A stretch of 64,000 bases of DNA from Cryptomeria japonica (GCF_030272615.1 NC_081414.1:823607896-823671895); one strand, 5' to 3'. Shown: positions 1-12,728, counted from the first letter of the stretch. Made by a program: numbers and translations. The notes: generated from the letters alone by a model not told the origin.

Positions 1-83
1 TTCAAGTTTTGCATTTTCTTTTAGTAGTTAGTAGCATTTAATTTCCCCTCCCTGGCCGAGCGTGTGTATTTCACTTAGCTTTA

Positions 84-1615
84 ATGGAGGTTGAAATCGA
101 TGGCTTGCTTCATTCTTCTCCTCCACAGCTAGGTTCCCTACCTTCTTCTCTGCCCAAACAGTCTTTCTACAAGGTTGTAGGACGAGGTGCTGCTTCGGTG
201 GCACGAGATGCAAGGTTCGTAGCAATGGATGGGGGCAATGGAGCCAATCCAGAAGGTAAGGACCCTAGTGTTGTCTCTATTTCTTTCTCCATTTCCCCAA
301 ATGAATCTATGGCTAGCACTATTGCTAATGAGAAAACTAGGCTCAAGAATATTGCAATCTTCTTTGCTTGCATTGATATTGATAAATGCCCTCCAAGAAA
401 GTTTATGGATGATTGGTTTTACAATTTCTGCAATATCAAACTAGGTTTTCGTATTTCCTTTTGTAGACAGTTACATAAAGGTTTATTCATTGTTTTCTTC
501 AATTCACATGAAACCCAGGTTGAAATTCTGAAAAAGGTTTACTGGAACATGGGTAAAACCTCATTCTGTGCCCTAGGATGGTCCCCTGAAGCTAATGCTG
601 AAGAGATTTTAGCCCTGTCTTGCCCTAGGTGGCTTGTGATGAAAAATGTCCATCCCTTCTTATGGAAATGTATCCCTCAAATGGTTGAGCATCTAGGTAA
701 ATTCATCCAGATGGATGATTCCCCTCGACTTGTGTCACACCTAGATGGTAGGGTTCTCCTATCCATTAAGCCTCGAATTGATTTGCCCAGAATCCTTAAC
801 TTTAATATAGATAATGAATCTTTTTTGTGCCCTCTGGAATTTCTTGGAGGCCCAAACGCATGCTTTCTATGCAAAAAGGATGGCCATATCCAAAAAAATT
901 GCCCCATTATTACTAAAAAACCCCAAATTTGCAAAAAAACCAGACTAATGGGCCTAATCCCGAGCCTCCTAAAAAGGATTCCCATGATCCCATGGACACC
1001 TCCTCTTCTCCTAGATAGGAAATACCTATCTCAGAGGCATGCCCTAATCCTTCCCTCTCTGCTCCTACTCTGCCCCTCAACCCCCCTGTTGGGGCCATTG
1101 ACACAACCCTAGAAGATAAACAAGAAGATAGCTTCCACGTTGTTATCTCCAGAACCAAAAAGCATAGACAAAATGTGCAACAACTTGCCTTTGATAAGCT
1201 TAAGGTAGATAATGATGCCTCAAAACAACAGGTCCCTATTCCTACTCCCACTTCTGTCTCAAAGGATTTCCCTTCAAACTTTAAGAACAACTTTGATGTC
1301 TTGGTTATGAGTAGTAATGACACTATGGCAATCGATGGAGTTGTGCCTTCCCTGAGGGATAATCCACTCTATGATGACCTTAGAGCCATAGATCTTACCA
1401 CCTCCCATAGTGCCATCACTGCTCATAATGAGAACATTCCTCTAAAAGTTTTCAAAGAGCTTGACAATAATGATGTGATCCATGTTATCACTGCCGACAC
1501 TGGTGTTGACAAAAATTCTACTTTTGTTCCCACACATGTACCTTGGATTGACATGAATGCTACCCCTTCCCATTCTTTAGCCCCTAATGACACCCCCATT
1601 GGGAAGACTACATAG
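84..1615 (+). pseudogene. LINE ORF1 protein, frameshifted (DUF4283-like region plus CCHC zinc knuckle)
   Basis: LINE ORF1 proteins bind the element RNA and form the ribonucleoprotein. Translation from the ATG at 84 runs 342 codons. It has a central region of the kind found in plant LINE/DUF4283 proteins (about residues 90-240) and a CX2CX4HX4C zinc knuckle at residues 260-273 (nt 861-905). Reading then slips: the downstream Ser/Thr/Asp-rich part continues in another frame, roughly from 960-1110 to the TAG ending at 1615. That second part contains FHVVISRTKKHRQ and FKNNFDVL, typical of the C-terminal tail of plant LINE ORF1. The lesion is a frameshift, not an intron, because no splice consensus is evident. 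Family assignment is by motif only. Confidence 0.8.
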
Positions 1616-1806
1616 GGTGAGGATGAATCTGGGCATGATAATGATGCCTCAAACAATAACAGTGCTAAATCCAATAGGAGAGGTCGACCCCTGGGCTCCA
1701 AAAATAAGTCCACCTCAAGCAAAAAAAAAGGATGGCAAGACTACGCCTGGCAATGATAGCAGCCTTCATGCTACTAAGGATATGTAATTTCCCTCCCCTA
1801 TTAGCC

Positions 1807-4800
1807 ATGAAGTGCATCTCATGGAATGTGAGGGGGTTGGAAGCCCCTGACAAAAAGTACATGGTTAAACGTTTCCTTGATTCACATAAGGATATTGATC
1901 TCTTAATGATGTAAGAAATAAAATCTATCAATTTCACTCTTGAGACTAATCTCAACTACATTTCTAAAATCTCAATAAAGATTTTGTCAAATCACTGCAA
2001 AGGTAGAGGCGGTGTTGGGTTGCTTATCAACTCTAGACTGTGCAATCAGGCCATTGATAAAGGATGCTCCCCTTGCAATAGGATTGTCTGGGCCACTCTT
2101 AACATTGATAACACCCTCTTTGGGTTTTTCTCTATATATGCTCCTAATGACTATAAAGACAGAATCACTTTGTGGGAGTGGCTCACTTCCTTACCTAACA
2201 TTCCTTGGATCCTAGGAGGTGACTTTAACATGATTGAAGATTGTGAAGATAAAATGGGGGGTAATCCCTTTGAGTGGAAAGGTTCGGAGAAATCTTATTG
2301 GGATAAAATGAAATCTTCTAAAAACCTGCTTGATCCTTTGCTTGGGAATAAAGCTAAGTCCAAAGGTCTTTGGAACACATGGTGCAATTACCAAAAGGGT
2401 GGTCATAGGATATACTGTCGACTTGACCAATTCTATGCTGATAGAGATACCTTCTCCTTTACCCCCTCCGACCAAAACAACCCTATTGTTGTCTAGCCCT
2501 TCACCCTATCTGACCATCATCCTATTTCTATTGATATCAAACTTACTCACTCCCTCCCTACTATCAAAAGCAGTAAATTCATTCTTAACTGCAATCTTCT
2601 TAATGACTCAAATACCCTCATGGCTATTAAACTCATCAACCTCTTTAATAAAGGCAATAACCACCCGGCCTCACACATTGACAAATGGAATCTTAATGTT
2701 AGCTCTTGGCAAAATCTTTTGTAGACAATTGGTCAGAAAAGGGCCAAGGACTATAGGTTTGAAGAAAGAACTCTCAACTCTGAGCTGATCCGGTTGGAAA
2801 ATGATCTCCAAGCTAACCCCTCTTGCCCATCTCTAGCCACTCATGTGACCATTGCTAGAAATGCCCTCTATTCCCACCAACAAGTAAAATTCAAAGGTGC
2901 TATGATCAAAGCCTGTACCCATTGGTTGTAGCATGGGGACAAGGGCTCCAAGTTCTTCTTTAATCTCCTTAAGAATAAGCATACGAGAGAAATCATTGAT
3001 AGACTAAATATTGATGGAACTAAGATCACTAACTTAGGTGATATTATGGAGGCCTTCGCCCATTTTTACCCAAACCTTTTCACCTCTGAAGTCTCATCTA
3101 GTGCTAAGGAGAATAGGACTAAGTGTAAAGCTATCATCCCTAGAATGATTTCTAAAGAGGAGTCCAACATGCTCAAATTCCCTCTTACCCTCAAGGATAT
3201 TCAATCGGCTATCAATTCTCTTCACTTTAACAAGGCCCTGAGGCCTGATAGGCTCCCCATTGAATTTTACAAACTAATAGTGACTGGATCTCGCATGATC
3301 TACTAGAATTGTATAATGAGGGTATCTTTAAGGGCTCCCTTGGTACCTATATCAACAGGGGCATCATAAAACTTATTCCTAAAGATGGGGACAAGGCTCT
3401 CATTAAGAACTAGCGTCCTATTGCACTCCTCAATGTCTCCTATAAAATAATGGCTTAAATACTTGCCACTCAGCTAGAAAAAATACTTCCAAGGTTTATT
3501 TGCTCCACCCAAACTAGTTTTATCAAGGGGAGGTACATCCTTGAAAATCTCATCACTAGCTGGGAAGCTATGGAGTGGTCTAGGGTATCTGACCAAGACG
3601 CTACCATGTTCCTCCTGGATTATGAGAAGGCATGCGATTGGGTGGCATGGGATTTTATTACCATGATGCTTAAATCTTTCAGTTTCCCTGATGAATTTTG
3701 TCAATTTTTTAAGGTTCTTTTACATGATGCCTCTTCTCAAATCCATGTTAATGGTTCCCTCTCTGTCCCTATTTTTATATCTCGCTCCATTAGGGAAGGG
3801 TGTCCCCTTGCTCCCTCCCTATTTGTCATTGCTTCTGATGCCCTTTTTTACCTTCTGAGAGATAACACTATCTCCCCTAAGGTGGATGATATTAGACTCC
3901 CTGATAACAATGAGCTTCTCAGCATTCAATTCACTAATGACACTGCTCTTTTTCTCAAACTTACCAAGCAAAACATGGATAATCTGAGCCTGAAGATTCA
4001 ATTTTTTGGCTCCATCTTTGGAGCCAAAATCTCTTAATCCAAATCCACCTTCCTTAGCTGGAACAATCAACCCCCTGACTGGTTTACTAGATCTAACTAC
4101 CAATGGGGAGGTCCCAATAAAATTGTTTGGTACCTTGGTGCTCCCTTCTCTGTTTCTCCCTCACTCAAAGACATGTGGCTTTGGGTCAAAGGGAAATTTG
4201 ACAAAAATCTTAATAAATGGAACAACAGGTTCCTTTCCTTGGCTGGCAAAATGCAAGTTTGCCAAAAAATCCTTTCCTCATATAATATTTACTACTCTTC
4301 TACCTGGATGTTTAGCAACTATCAAATTTTGGAAATTCAAAAGGCCATTAGATGATTCCTCTGGTCTAATGGCAAGGGAAATAGTAAGCTCCATGTTGTT
4401 AATTGGGATTGGTGTCATGTTAAAAAAGAACTTGGGGATCTTGGCCTTAAAGACCTTAAAACTCAGGGCATTGCTCTTGTGGCTAAGTGGATTTTTCATG
4501 CCCTTGATGTGCAAGAACCTTGGAAAGTGTTAGTTAGGAATAATATTGAGAGGGTTGTCCCTCAGAAAGCTAAATCTTGGAAAGGTCTTCCTTTCACTCA
4601 CCTGGTGGCTGGTAGCTTTCCTATGTCTATCCAGGGATCATGTGTGTTCAGATCCATGTGGAAGGCTTGGGAACATGTCAGAGGGTTCTTGGTCAACACC
4701 AGTGTCTGCAATGATGATCTGATTCATGGTGAAAGATCCCTTTGGTGGAATTTATCTCATGCGGGTAAACCCCTGGCTTTGACTAAGGGGTGTTCGGTTA

Positions 4801-5837
4801 GATTGTGGGCTAACAAAGGGATCAAACTCCTTGTTGATGTTCTTGAGCATGATTCCCTTATCTCATGGGAAGATCTTAGTGTTAAATTCATTATCCCCCC
4901 TGCCCAAAAGAGAACGTATAACCTAATCAAGCATGCTTGTACTTTGCTTGGCCTCCCTAAGGACTGTCACATGGACTCTCATAGATTCTTGGTTTTCAAA
5001 TTGGTGGATGACACTCTTCTATCTAAAATCAAGACCCAAAATATTTACTCTCTCCTGATTTCTGATACTTCTATTATTACTCATGTGAACAATGTCTGGT
5101 ATGCTAACCTCTCTGTTATGCAGTGGTAGAAGACTTTCAGCAACCTGTGGAAAAGCACTATTGAACCCAAAGTCAAATTCTTTAAGTGGTTGCTTACTCT
5201 TAATAGGCTTCCTATAAGGGGGAACTATGACTCGCATGATATTTGCTCCATATGTAAGGTGCCTGAGACTAGCAGGCATGTCCTCCTTGAGTGCTCTATT
5301 GCTAGGGAAGTATGGCTGATGTTTGGCTTTTCTTTCCTCCTCCTGGTTAATATCATGGAAATTATTTCTAGTTATATTCATGGGCTGAAAAAAGATGCAA
5401 ATCTAGTCTGGTTTATTTTATCTGCATATATCCTATGGTTCATTTGGAAAACTAAAAATGCTGATAGATTTTGTGGCTAGTCCAAGGCCCTTACTGAGTG
5501 TTTTCGAAGACTCACCTTTTATAATATTGCCACGCAGGTCTCATTCATGTTGAACGTGGAAAGGAAAAAGCTCAGGAGATTCCTGAGGGATGGATGCACT
5601 ACCATGTTCATCTACGAGCTTAAGTGTGGTTTTGACTAGAGGCACACATTTGATGACCTCTCCTCTTTTGAAGAAGTTGTTAGGATATTGAACAACGAGA
5701 TCAGGGAGAATGAGCAGCCTTCCTATGAGTAGGTGGAGACATTGAGCCAGATCCAGAACCATAAGAGCATTGCTTGGATGGAGGGACCCCAGGGATGGAT
5801 CGCCTGGGTTGTGACTTATGTCAACATTCTTAGCTAG
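1807..5837 (+). pseudogene. LINE ORF2: endonuclease - reverse transcriptase - C-terminal zinc region, inactivated
   Basis: ORF2 nicks the target and copies the RNA in place. The start at 1807 gives MKCISWNVRGL, the usual N-terminus of the exonuclease-endonuclease-phosphatase fold. GGDFN (near 2215) and SDHHPIS (near 2508) are further endonuclease motifs. Stops interrupt it at 1912 (at the expected Gln of the QE motif), 2494 and 2929. A frameshift near 3290 moves the RT into another frame, with stops at 3411, 3456, 4035, 4353, 5127, 5478, 5637 and 5730. RT landmarks include RPIALLNVSYK, FIKGRYILEN and REGCPLAPSLF. The catalytic box at 3927-3944 reads QFTNDT instead of the usual FADD, so the metal-binding Asp pair is lost. 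The part around 5160-5330 (Cys/His-rich, ICSICKVPETSRHVLLEC) matches the zinc-binding domain after plant LINE RTs. Confidence 0.88.
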
Positions 5838-6030
5838 TGCTTTTCTTTAAATTTCTCCGCTGGACTTTCATTTTGATAACTCGTTGATACTGTTTAAATT
5901 TTGTCTTTGTGTTCTTCCTCATATTAAATGAACTTGGGGCAGGCCCTTGGTGGTGACTATTTTTTTTGTGAGGCTCAGCCTCTGTCTTTTTGTTACTGTT
6001 CCCTCTATCTTTAATATAAAAAAACAAATA

Positions 6031-6604
6031 TTTAACTTAAATTTAATCATGAAAATATATTAAAATCTTATGACATATTTGATGAAAGAGATGATTATTA
6101 TGTTTTTTCAATAATTAAATTTTATACAACTTGTGAAAGAAAATTATATTAAAACAAGTGCAACGTAGTGGCAAGTACTTGCCATCATAGTATTGTAATA
6201 AAAATATTTGTTCTAATTTCTAATTATTGTATTATAAAATCATTATTATTTTAAAATTATATTAGAATAATAATATTTATGTAATATTAACGACAAATAT
6301 TATTTTAATAAATTAACATAAACTAGCAATTGCATTTTGTTGTGCAATGGGTATGCCAAAGAGGTGTGGAAAGTCAATTGGGGAAATTTTGGTCTATTTT
6401 TTTGGATAAATTTGTGTAGTGCATGATGTCAATTTGTGGCCATGATTTTGTTTGTACAACAAAGGACTTAATTGAGAGATGATAGCTTAAAATCACCTAT
6501 GTATCCACTTACAAGGATTTAATCATAACTGAAATAAATCCTTTGAATTGAGAAGATAATCAAATTTTATTAACAATAGGATCATATTATCTTTGCAATA
6601 GGGT
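6031..6604. other. AT-rich spacer, no gene seen
   Basis: This is AT-rich sequence between the LINE tail and the purine-rich tract. No open frame with recognisable motifs, RNA gene or clear repeat was seen. Confidence 0.5.
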
Positions 6605-8090
6605 GAGCGCAAGAGTGAGGTTGAGATAGGGCTAGAAAGAGGGATACATGGAGGGGTAAGAGTGAGAGAGAGATTGGCAAGAAGATAGATATAGAGACAA
6701 AGAAGAAGATATAGATGGAGTCCAAGCTAGAGATGGAGAATGGGGAGAGGAAGATGGAAATAAGGAGAGAGATATGAGAGAGACAGAGAGAGGGGAGAGG
6801 AATATAGATATGCAAGGGAAAAATAAATAGTTGGAGAGAGATGAATATATAGAAAGACAAAGATAGAGAAATGAAGTGATATATAGAGAGAGGGAGAGAT
6901 ATTGTGGTAGAGAGAGATAGAGATAGAGGGATAGATGAAATAAGTGATAGGGAGAGATAGATATAGAGAAGAAAAGAGATATAGGTATATAGGTCCATAA
7001 AGAGAGAGAATGAGAGAGAGATGGATGGATAGAAGGAGGCATGTCTAGAGATTAGGGGGATATATAGAGAGGGGAAGAGGGAGAGAGATAAATAAATGGA
7101 CAAATAGAACTAGAGAGAGGATGAGAGAAATATAGGACATATATATATATTGGAAGAGAAAGAGAGAGAGAGAGATAGAGATATACAAGAAGAAAAAGGG
7201 AGAGAAGTAGATATCTAAATAGATAAATAGGGGGATAAGGAGAGAATGAGGGAGGGACAGATGGGGAGAAATAGAGAGGAGGGTAAGATAAAGAGAAGGA
7301 TGGCCCAGAGAGTGAGACTGGGGTAAATTGATATAGATAGAGGAAAATATAGATAGATGGAGAGGGATAGAGAGAGATAGAGATTTATGTATAGCAAGAG
7401 ATAGGTAAATGAGCTGAAAAGAAATAGAGATAAATATAGAAAAAGATATATTTGTGCAAGAGATTTGGAAAAAATGAGAGAGAGGGGGCCAAGAGTGAGA
7501 GAAATGATTTGACAAAGACAAGTAATAGAGAAAGAAAGGTTTAGAATTTAGAGAGAGGGAGAGAGATAAAGAGGGTGAAAGATAGAGATATAGAGATAAA
7601 GAAAGAGAGAGGGAGAAACATGGAGTGTGTGTATATACATTAGAGAGAAGAATTAGAGAAATATAAAAAGAGGGACTGATGGGGAGATAGGGAGAGAAGC
7701 GATATATAAGGATATAAAGAGATAGATATAGGGATCGAAAGGATTTAAAGAGTAAATATAACTTCTAAAATATAGAGGGGATGAGCAAGAGGGAGACATG
7801 GAAGGAGATAAAAAGGGGGAGATGAAGAAATAGAGATAGAAAGTTGGTGATAATTAGAGAGGGGGAGATAGATAGATAGAAAGATAAATATATAATAAAT
7901 GATATATGGAGAGAGTAAGAGAGATGAAGGAATAGGAGTGTATAATATCTAGAGATAGTGAGATAGAATAGAGATAGGGAGGGAGAAATAGGCTAGAGTA
8001 TGTATTTGTGTGACTGAGAGAGATATAGATATAAAGATTTGGAGGGAGCGAGACAAAATGTGTGTGATTAAAAGATATATAGAGATAGAA
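6605..8090 (+). repeat. Purine-rich low-complexity tract (GA / GAGATA / GATA)
   Basis: For about 1.5 kb the plus strand is dominated by G and A, with irregular runs of GAGAGA, ATAGAG and GATAGATA and few C. The units vary, so this is an imperfect microsatellite-like tract, not a clean array. Long Ser/Leu/Ile-rich frames on the other strand are a by-product of the composition and are not genes. Confidence 0.85.
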
Positions 8091-8267
8091 AAATTCACAG
8101 TTCTTATTCTTATTGGTGGAGAATCAATTGCATAATAATGAGTTAAGAGAAACAAATTTAATGCGAGCCTAAGAACAAATACTAACAATTATTATAAATG
8201 AAATAAAAAAGCTAAGAAAAATGTTTAAAGCAAACATAAAAAAAATAATGATAATTTAAAAAAAGTT

Positions 8268-8331
8268 GGAGTAGCACTTGTGGCCACCAAATTTTTAATG
8301 GAGTAGCACTTGTGGCAACCAACTATTTAAT
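8268..8331 (+). repeat. Two-copy 32-bp tandem repeat
   Basis: GGAGTAGCACTTGTGGCCAC begins at 8268 and recurs with one change (GGCAAC) at 8300, a period of 32 bp. The second copy decays at its end. No coding frame is associated. Confidence 0.75.
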
Positions 8332-8731
8332 TGATTATGATAGATATGGAATGAGGCCTTAAATCTAAATATCACCGACAGTTGTCCACAACATCCTTGT
8401 TGTTGACATGGTAATGTAGTCGCTGATACTAAAATACATAGAATAACAAAAACATGCATTTCTTTACCACTAGCCCACTACCACATTCACAAGGCACTGT
8501 GAGTGACTTGGTTTTATCCTCAACGTCAATGAGAAACTTCTATAACCATGACGTCACATGCAAACCAAAATTCATCCAAATTGAAGTTTCTTGTACCTAC
8601 AAAATTTGATGGGAAGATTGTTTTATCAAAAATTTCCATGCATTGAAGGAAACTATGACCTACTCATCGTATTTTTGTATTTTTTTTGTTGGTGACCACT
8701 TCATCAACATAGTGTTTTAACCACAACACTA

Positions 8732-8833
8732 CATGTCTAAAGACAATGATAAATATTTTTTCATTCAAGTCTAAAGACAATAATAAATAATTTTTCATTC
8801 AAGTCTAAAGACAATAATAAATAATTTTTCATT
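8732..8833 (+). repeat. Three-copy 34-bp tandem repeat
   Basis: Units start at 8732, 8766 and 8800. The last two are near-identical (containing GTCTAAAGACAATAATAAAT). The first differs at a few positions. The repeat sits in AT-rich non-coding DNA. Confidence 0.85.
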
Positions 8834-9779
8834 TGACAATCTTATCTTTATTATACAAGTTCGTATTTTTAAATGATCTTTAGATCATTATAATGTATGT
8901 TTCAAATAATCATTCAAAATAATATTTTAAATTATGTGTTATCAATAATAATATATTTATTATATATTGAAAGGAGCAAAGATGGTAGACCTACTTAATA
9001 TTTTTTACTATATATCAAAATCAAATGATTATTTATATATATTATATTCTTCATCAACTTTGTTGATTAAAGATAGAATTCTGATTCCAAATTAAACTAA
9101 AAATACCAGACTCAACCTCTAATATATATATTTTTTTCTTTGTGTACAATGTAAGCCTAAAGTCATCACTCGATAGATTTCATAAATGCAAGGTTAAAAA
9201 CCTTAAATATTTTACAAAAATAGATAATTATATATTTTCTACATAAATAAGGATAATAAATTAATTAACTCCAATATTTAAAAAATGTCATAATTACAAA
9301 CAGGTAATAGACCATATACTTGTTATAAAGTATTACAATATTGACTCTCAAATGATGTAAATATAACTATGAAGTTTTTGATATAGTTACAAAATAAACT
9401 ATATTAATGAAAAATTTCATGTTTGTTTCCTATGTTTTGATTGTTTTAACTAAAATCTTAATGGATTCATATTTACGTCTATATTTTTATTGACACAATT
9501 TGTTTCCAATACCTTATATTAATAGCTGAATTATTTTTTTATTACTCTCTATATCTTTATAGAAAGAACATTAGATATTCCTTTAGATTTGCATTTATAA
9601 AAAAAATCAAAGTAGATGAAATAGAATATCTAAAAATAAATGATTGCATCAACAATTAAAAAAAATCTAGAATTTTTAATAAACACAAAATGCCCCTAAA
9701 AACAACATTTATTGTAAATGGAGTGCCCTTTTACTAGCACATAACAATTTAATATATTAAGATTTCCAATACAATTAAT
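8834..9779. other. AT-rich spacer, no gene seen
   Basis: This stretch is very AT-rich, with homopolymer runs. No recognisable coding or RNA gene was found. The smaller stretch 8332-8731 is similar. Confidence 0.5.
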
Positions 9780-11400
9780 TTTTTATTAAGGTTAAAACAA
9801 GTTTTGAGGGGACTTGAAACTCCGTACAATAGGTTTTGAAGGGACTCGAAACCCTTAGATTTTACCAAGATGTAGAACCCAAAATACTACGCTACCAAAG
9901 GATACAAACAAGGAAAATCAGTAGCCCAAACACAGCTAAACAAACTAACATTAGCGAAACACCAACATAGCCACAAACAAAAAGTGTCAGCCAAATGAAT
10001 AAAAGATAGCCATTACAAATTAGGTTGGCATCACCGAGAAGGCTATAGTCTCAAACTATAGTACATAAAAGCAAGGAACGAGGGTTTAACAAGCACCCTC
10101 AACCCATCAACAAGGATATTCTCAGCTCCCTTAACCTGTGACAAAATTGTCCATCAACTAAAAGCTAGCCCAAACCTTAACAAAAAACAACCACAATCTA
10201 TATTAGGCCCTTGAAAATTGTCAACATCCAACAAGACAAAATTACACAAGATAAATATTAAGAATTGAATAGAAACATGGGGGTTTTGAAAGGCTCCCCT
10301 AACCTTTGTTTGGGGTTTTTTAATAGGTTCCAAAACCACCAGGATGAAGCCAACAACCTCAAAGCATCTAATAGTCACACCTCTAACAGCAAAGCACCTT
10401 TCCACCTCAATAGGATAGGGACCCACCTCAATAGGGGTTGAAAAGATGGAAACCATCAGTAGAGATGACAAAGCTTCATACCACAAACCAAAGTCCAACA
10501 ACCAAATATGGGATCACAATGCTTTGCTAGACAATTGGGTTTTAAGAAGGCTCCCAAAACCAAATGTTGAAGAAGAGGCCTAAACTAGTCCAACTCCAAG
10601 CAGATAAGCTTTACAAACATCTCCACCTCTATAGGAGAACAGGGATAGAAACAATCAACCATCTAGCCTCAAAAAATAGGACATCCAAAGCCCCCAACAG
10701 GATTTGTTCTATCGAACTCAGCCCACAACTCTTCCCCTCGATAGAAGAACAATCCACTTCAATAGGATAGATTGAGAAAGACAAAACAAAGAAACCTTGA
10801 ACAAAACCAAAAATCCTCTTGAAAAAGATGAAAAAAGAGGAGCACCCACAACCATCAATAGGAAACCCCAAAAAGGATAGAGAACAAGAACAAATAGACC
10901 CTACACACAAAGGCCCCCTGTAATAAAAAAGACCACTCCAAGGGCAAAAAAATTAGCCTGAAAGGAATGAAGAGCCCAAAATGCCAATGATGAACCAGGT
11001 CATGGGAGCTCCACCTGGATCCCAAACACCTCCTTCGCATCCAGATGAAAGAAGGGCAACAACACCCTTGGCATAGGGGAGCAGCACGTCCCAAACAAGC
11101 CCTCCTCCAAGAATCGGAGGATCACCCTCCCAGCAGTCATCACACTCTTGACTTAAATTTTGTTGTTTATTTTGGTTTCTTTCCAAAACCAATCCTTAGT
11201 TTCTTGATCTGGTCCACAGCACTTGTTGGTTCTTGATGTCCCTGTATAGCTCATTGATTAGAGTCTGTTTGACCCAATTCTTTGTTCCTTCTTGTTCCTT
11301 ATTCCTTGTTATTCTTGATATTGAATATTTGGAAATCCTTTCATAACTGATTTTGTAACTCCATTAAAAAACATTTACCTTCATAACAACAGCTTTTTGT
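9780..11400. other. Probable decayed retroelement 3' regions (unclassified)
   Basis: Read on the minus strand, the left end finishes with two similar clauses (GGGTTTCGAGTCCCTTCAAA and a variant) and then TTAATAAAAAATTAATTG. This resembles a plant LINE-type 3' tail ending near 9780. Read on the plus strand, 11160-11385 resembles another 3' tail ending in CCATTAAAAAACATTTACC. Between them only short frames occur, none with known domains. A motif CACCTCAATAGGATAG recurs with changes near 10406, 10426, 10623, 10757 and 10853. Element type and strand are inferred. Confidence 0.3.
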
Positions 11401-11677
11401 TGGTGGCTATTACTGTGAAACAACTTGACTTAATTCTACCATTATATGACTTTTCTATCAACCATCCTCTTACCTTTGGTACAAAAAATTAAGGTCTTTT
11501 ACTCCTTAATCCAAAACAAAATTTTGAAAGCGGCACCAGAAATCCAAACTCCGGAACAACTTTATGATATGAAGCAGAAGAAAGGTAATATGAAACCTCA
11601 ATTTGGTACATTCTTTTTACATATCAAGTAAGATTTACATTATATATGTCCAAGAGCAGATATCACATCAAAGTTGA

Positions 11678-11914
11678 CTAAGAATAATGAAACGCAAACA
11701 CCCTAAGCAAGATGCCCATCAACTGATAGCAGAAATACACAGCTCCTACAGAAAATAAACTTGATAAATAGGCAAAAAGGCAAACAAGCTGAAACAACAA
11801 TTTACGTTGTGTTTTGAAAAGAGCAATAAATTTGGTGATGGAATTGACAACAACGATAAAATAGACTGAGATTGCAGAAACAAAAGCAAGAAGAAAAGAC
11901 ATATCTGACGTGAG
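11678..11914 (-). pseudogene. 3' portion of small membrane-protein gene copy 1, separated by the Copia array
   Basis: On the minus strand this encodes a hydrophobic stretch (VYFIVVVNSITKFIALFKTQ) that aligns with 51640-51760, downstream of the second gene copy (VYILVAVNAINKSF). The sequence just inside the 11910-11914 target duplication (CTCACGTCAGATATGTCTTT) matches the second copy (CTCAGGTCAGTTATGTCTTT). It would be continuous with 22443-22910 if the inserted array were absent. Relative to copy 2, the alignment needs a 1-bp indel near the start of the hydrophobic stretch. I do not recognise the family. It looks like the last membrane helix of a small integral membrane protein, or its 3' untranslated region. 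Confidence 0.6.
11910..11914 (+). repeat. Target-site duplication GTGAG (left)
   Basis: GTGAG immediately precedes the first LTR (TGTTGAG...) and is repeated directly after the third LTR at 22443-22447. Five bp is the usual Copia target duplication. Confidence 0.92.
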
Positions 11915-12606
11915 TGTTGAGAAACATGTGTCTCAACCTTGCAGTCTTTTTCTGGAAAATTCCAGAATTTGTTTGAGGTAGTTTTCCACATGTTTATGCA
12001 TTGGAAAATGGTTAGTGAGTTGTTCAAAATGAGTCTTGTCCATAGCAGAATATAGGTGGGCCATTTTTAGAGCCTTAATGACTCATTTTGTGACTTTTAA
12101 GAGGGTCTAAGCTAGGGGACAAAATTATGGACGGGATTACTATTTTAACTTGGTTGTTTTTCCATTTTGGAAATGTAAATGGGCACCATGTGGCATGGTG
12201 GTTAAGCCCATGGTTTTGTAAAACCACAAGTGGTTTCCAAGTTGTAAAATCACTATAAAAGGAGAGCTTGGGGAGGAGTTTGATCAATTGAGTTTTTTGC
12301 AAGACTGGATGCTAGAAGGAGTCTCTCTGAGTTCGAGTTGTGGTGATGCGCTCCTATAAGAACTTGCATTGCAAGTGTATTGTAATCAGCTTGATTTGAT
12401 AATACAAGGTGCGACTTTTGGAGGGTGGGGTTTTTCTCCCAGAAGGGTTTCCCCATGATAATCACTGTGTTATGTGTTCATTGCTATTTTGTTTATGTTT
12501 TATTGTGCATTTCTTGATATCTTAGTAATATTTATGTTGAAAGTTGCATAATCGTCCTCTCAAGACTAGCGTAGGAAGCGTTTCCGCACACCTTTGCTTC
12601 CTTACA
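11915..12606 (+). repeat. Copia LTR 1 (left)
   Basis: This LTR starts TGTTGAGAAACATG and ends CTTCCTTACA, the standard TG...CA termini. A TATA box (TATAAAA) lies at 12254-12260, so transcription likely starts about 30 bp downstream. It carries private substitutions relative to LTR 2 and LTR 3, which resemble each other more. Confidence 0.93.
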
Positions 12607-12608
12607 AG

Positions 12609-12621
12609 TGGTATCAGAGCC
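12609..12621 (+). promoter_or_regulatory. Primer-binding site, initiator tRNA-Met type (internal copy 1)
   Basis: TGGTATCAGAGCC lies two bases after the LTR end. It is complementary to the 3' end of plant initiator tRNA-Met and is the usual minus-strand primer site of Copia elements. Confidence 0.92.
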
Positions 12622-12728
12622 TAGCCAGTTTTGGTTCTATTTGTTGGGTACGGGGTTTTTTGAGCTAATCAAGGTTTGAGTGGGAGCTTGTGCAGAGTAT
12701 TTCATTTTTGTATTGCAGGATCGTAAAG

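Larger units (their letters stand above)
1..6030 (+). mobile_element. Plant LINE (L1-type non-LTR retrotransposon), decayed
   Basis: The order is ORF1 with a CCHC knuckle, ORF2 with an apurinic-type endonuclease followed by reverse transcriptase and a C-terminal Cys/His region, then a short untranslated tail ending near 6010-6020 in TTTAATATAAAAAAAC. This is the layout of plant L1 elements. The element probably starts at or before base 1, so the true 5' end and target-site duplication cannot be judged. Both ORFs carry frameshifts and many stops, so the copy is dead. The 3' tail is only a short A run, not a long poly(A). Confidence 0.9.

Noticed and set aside
6582-7521. Long minus-strand open frames rich in Ser, Leu, Ile and Tyr
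   Set aside because: They are translations of the purine-rich GA/GATA tract. Several frames are open at once, with no domain or normal composition.
8732-8833. Possible CRISPR-like array
   Set aside because: The 34-bp units are directly contiguous without spacers, in plant-type DNA, so this is a simple tandem repeat.
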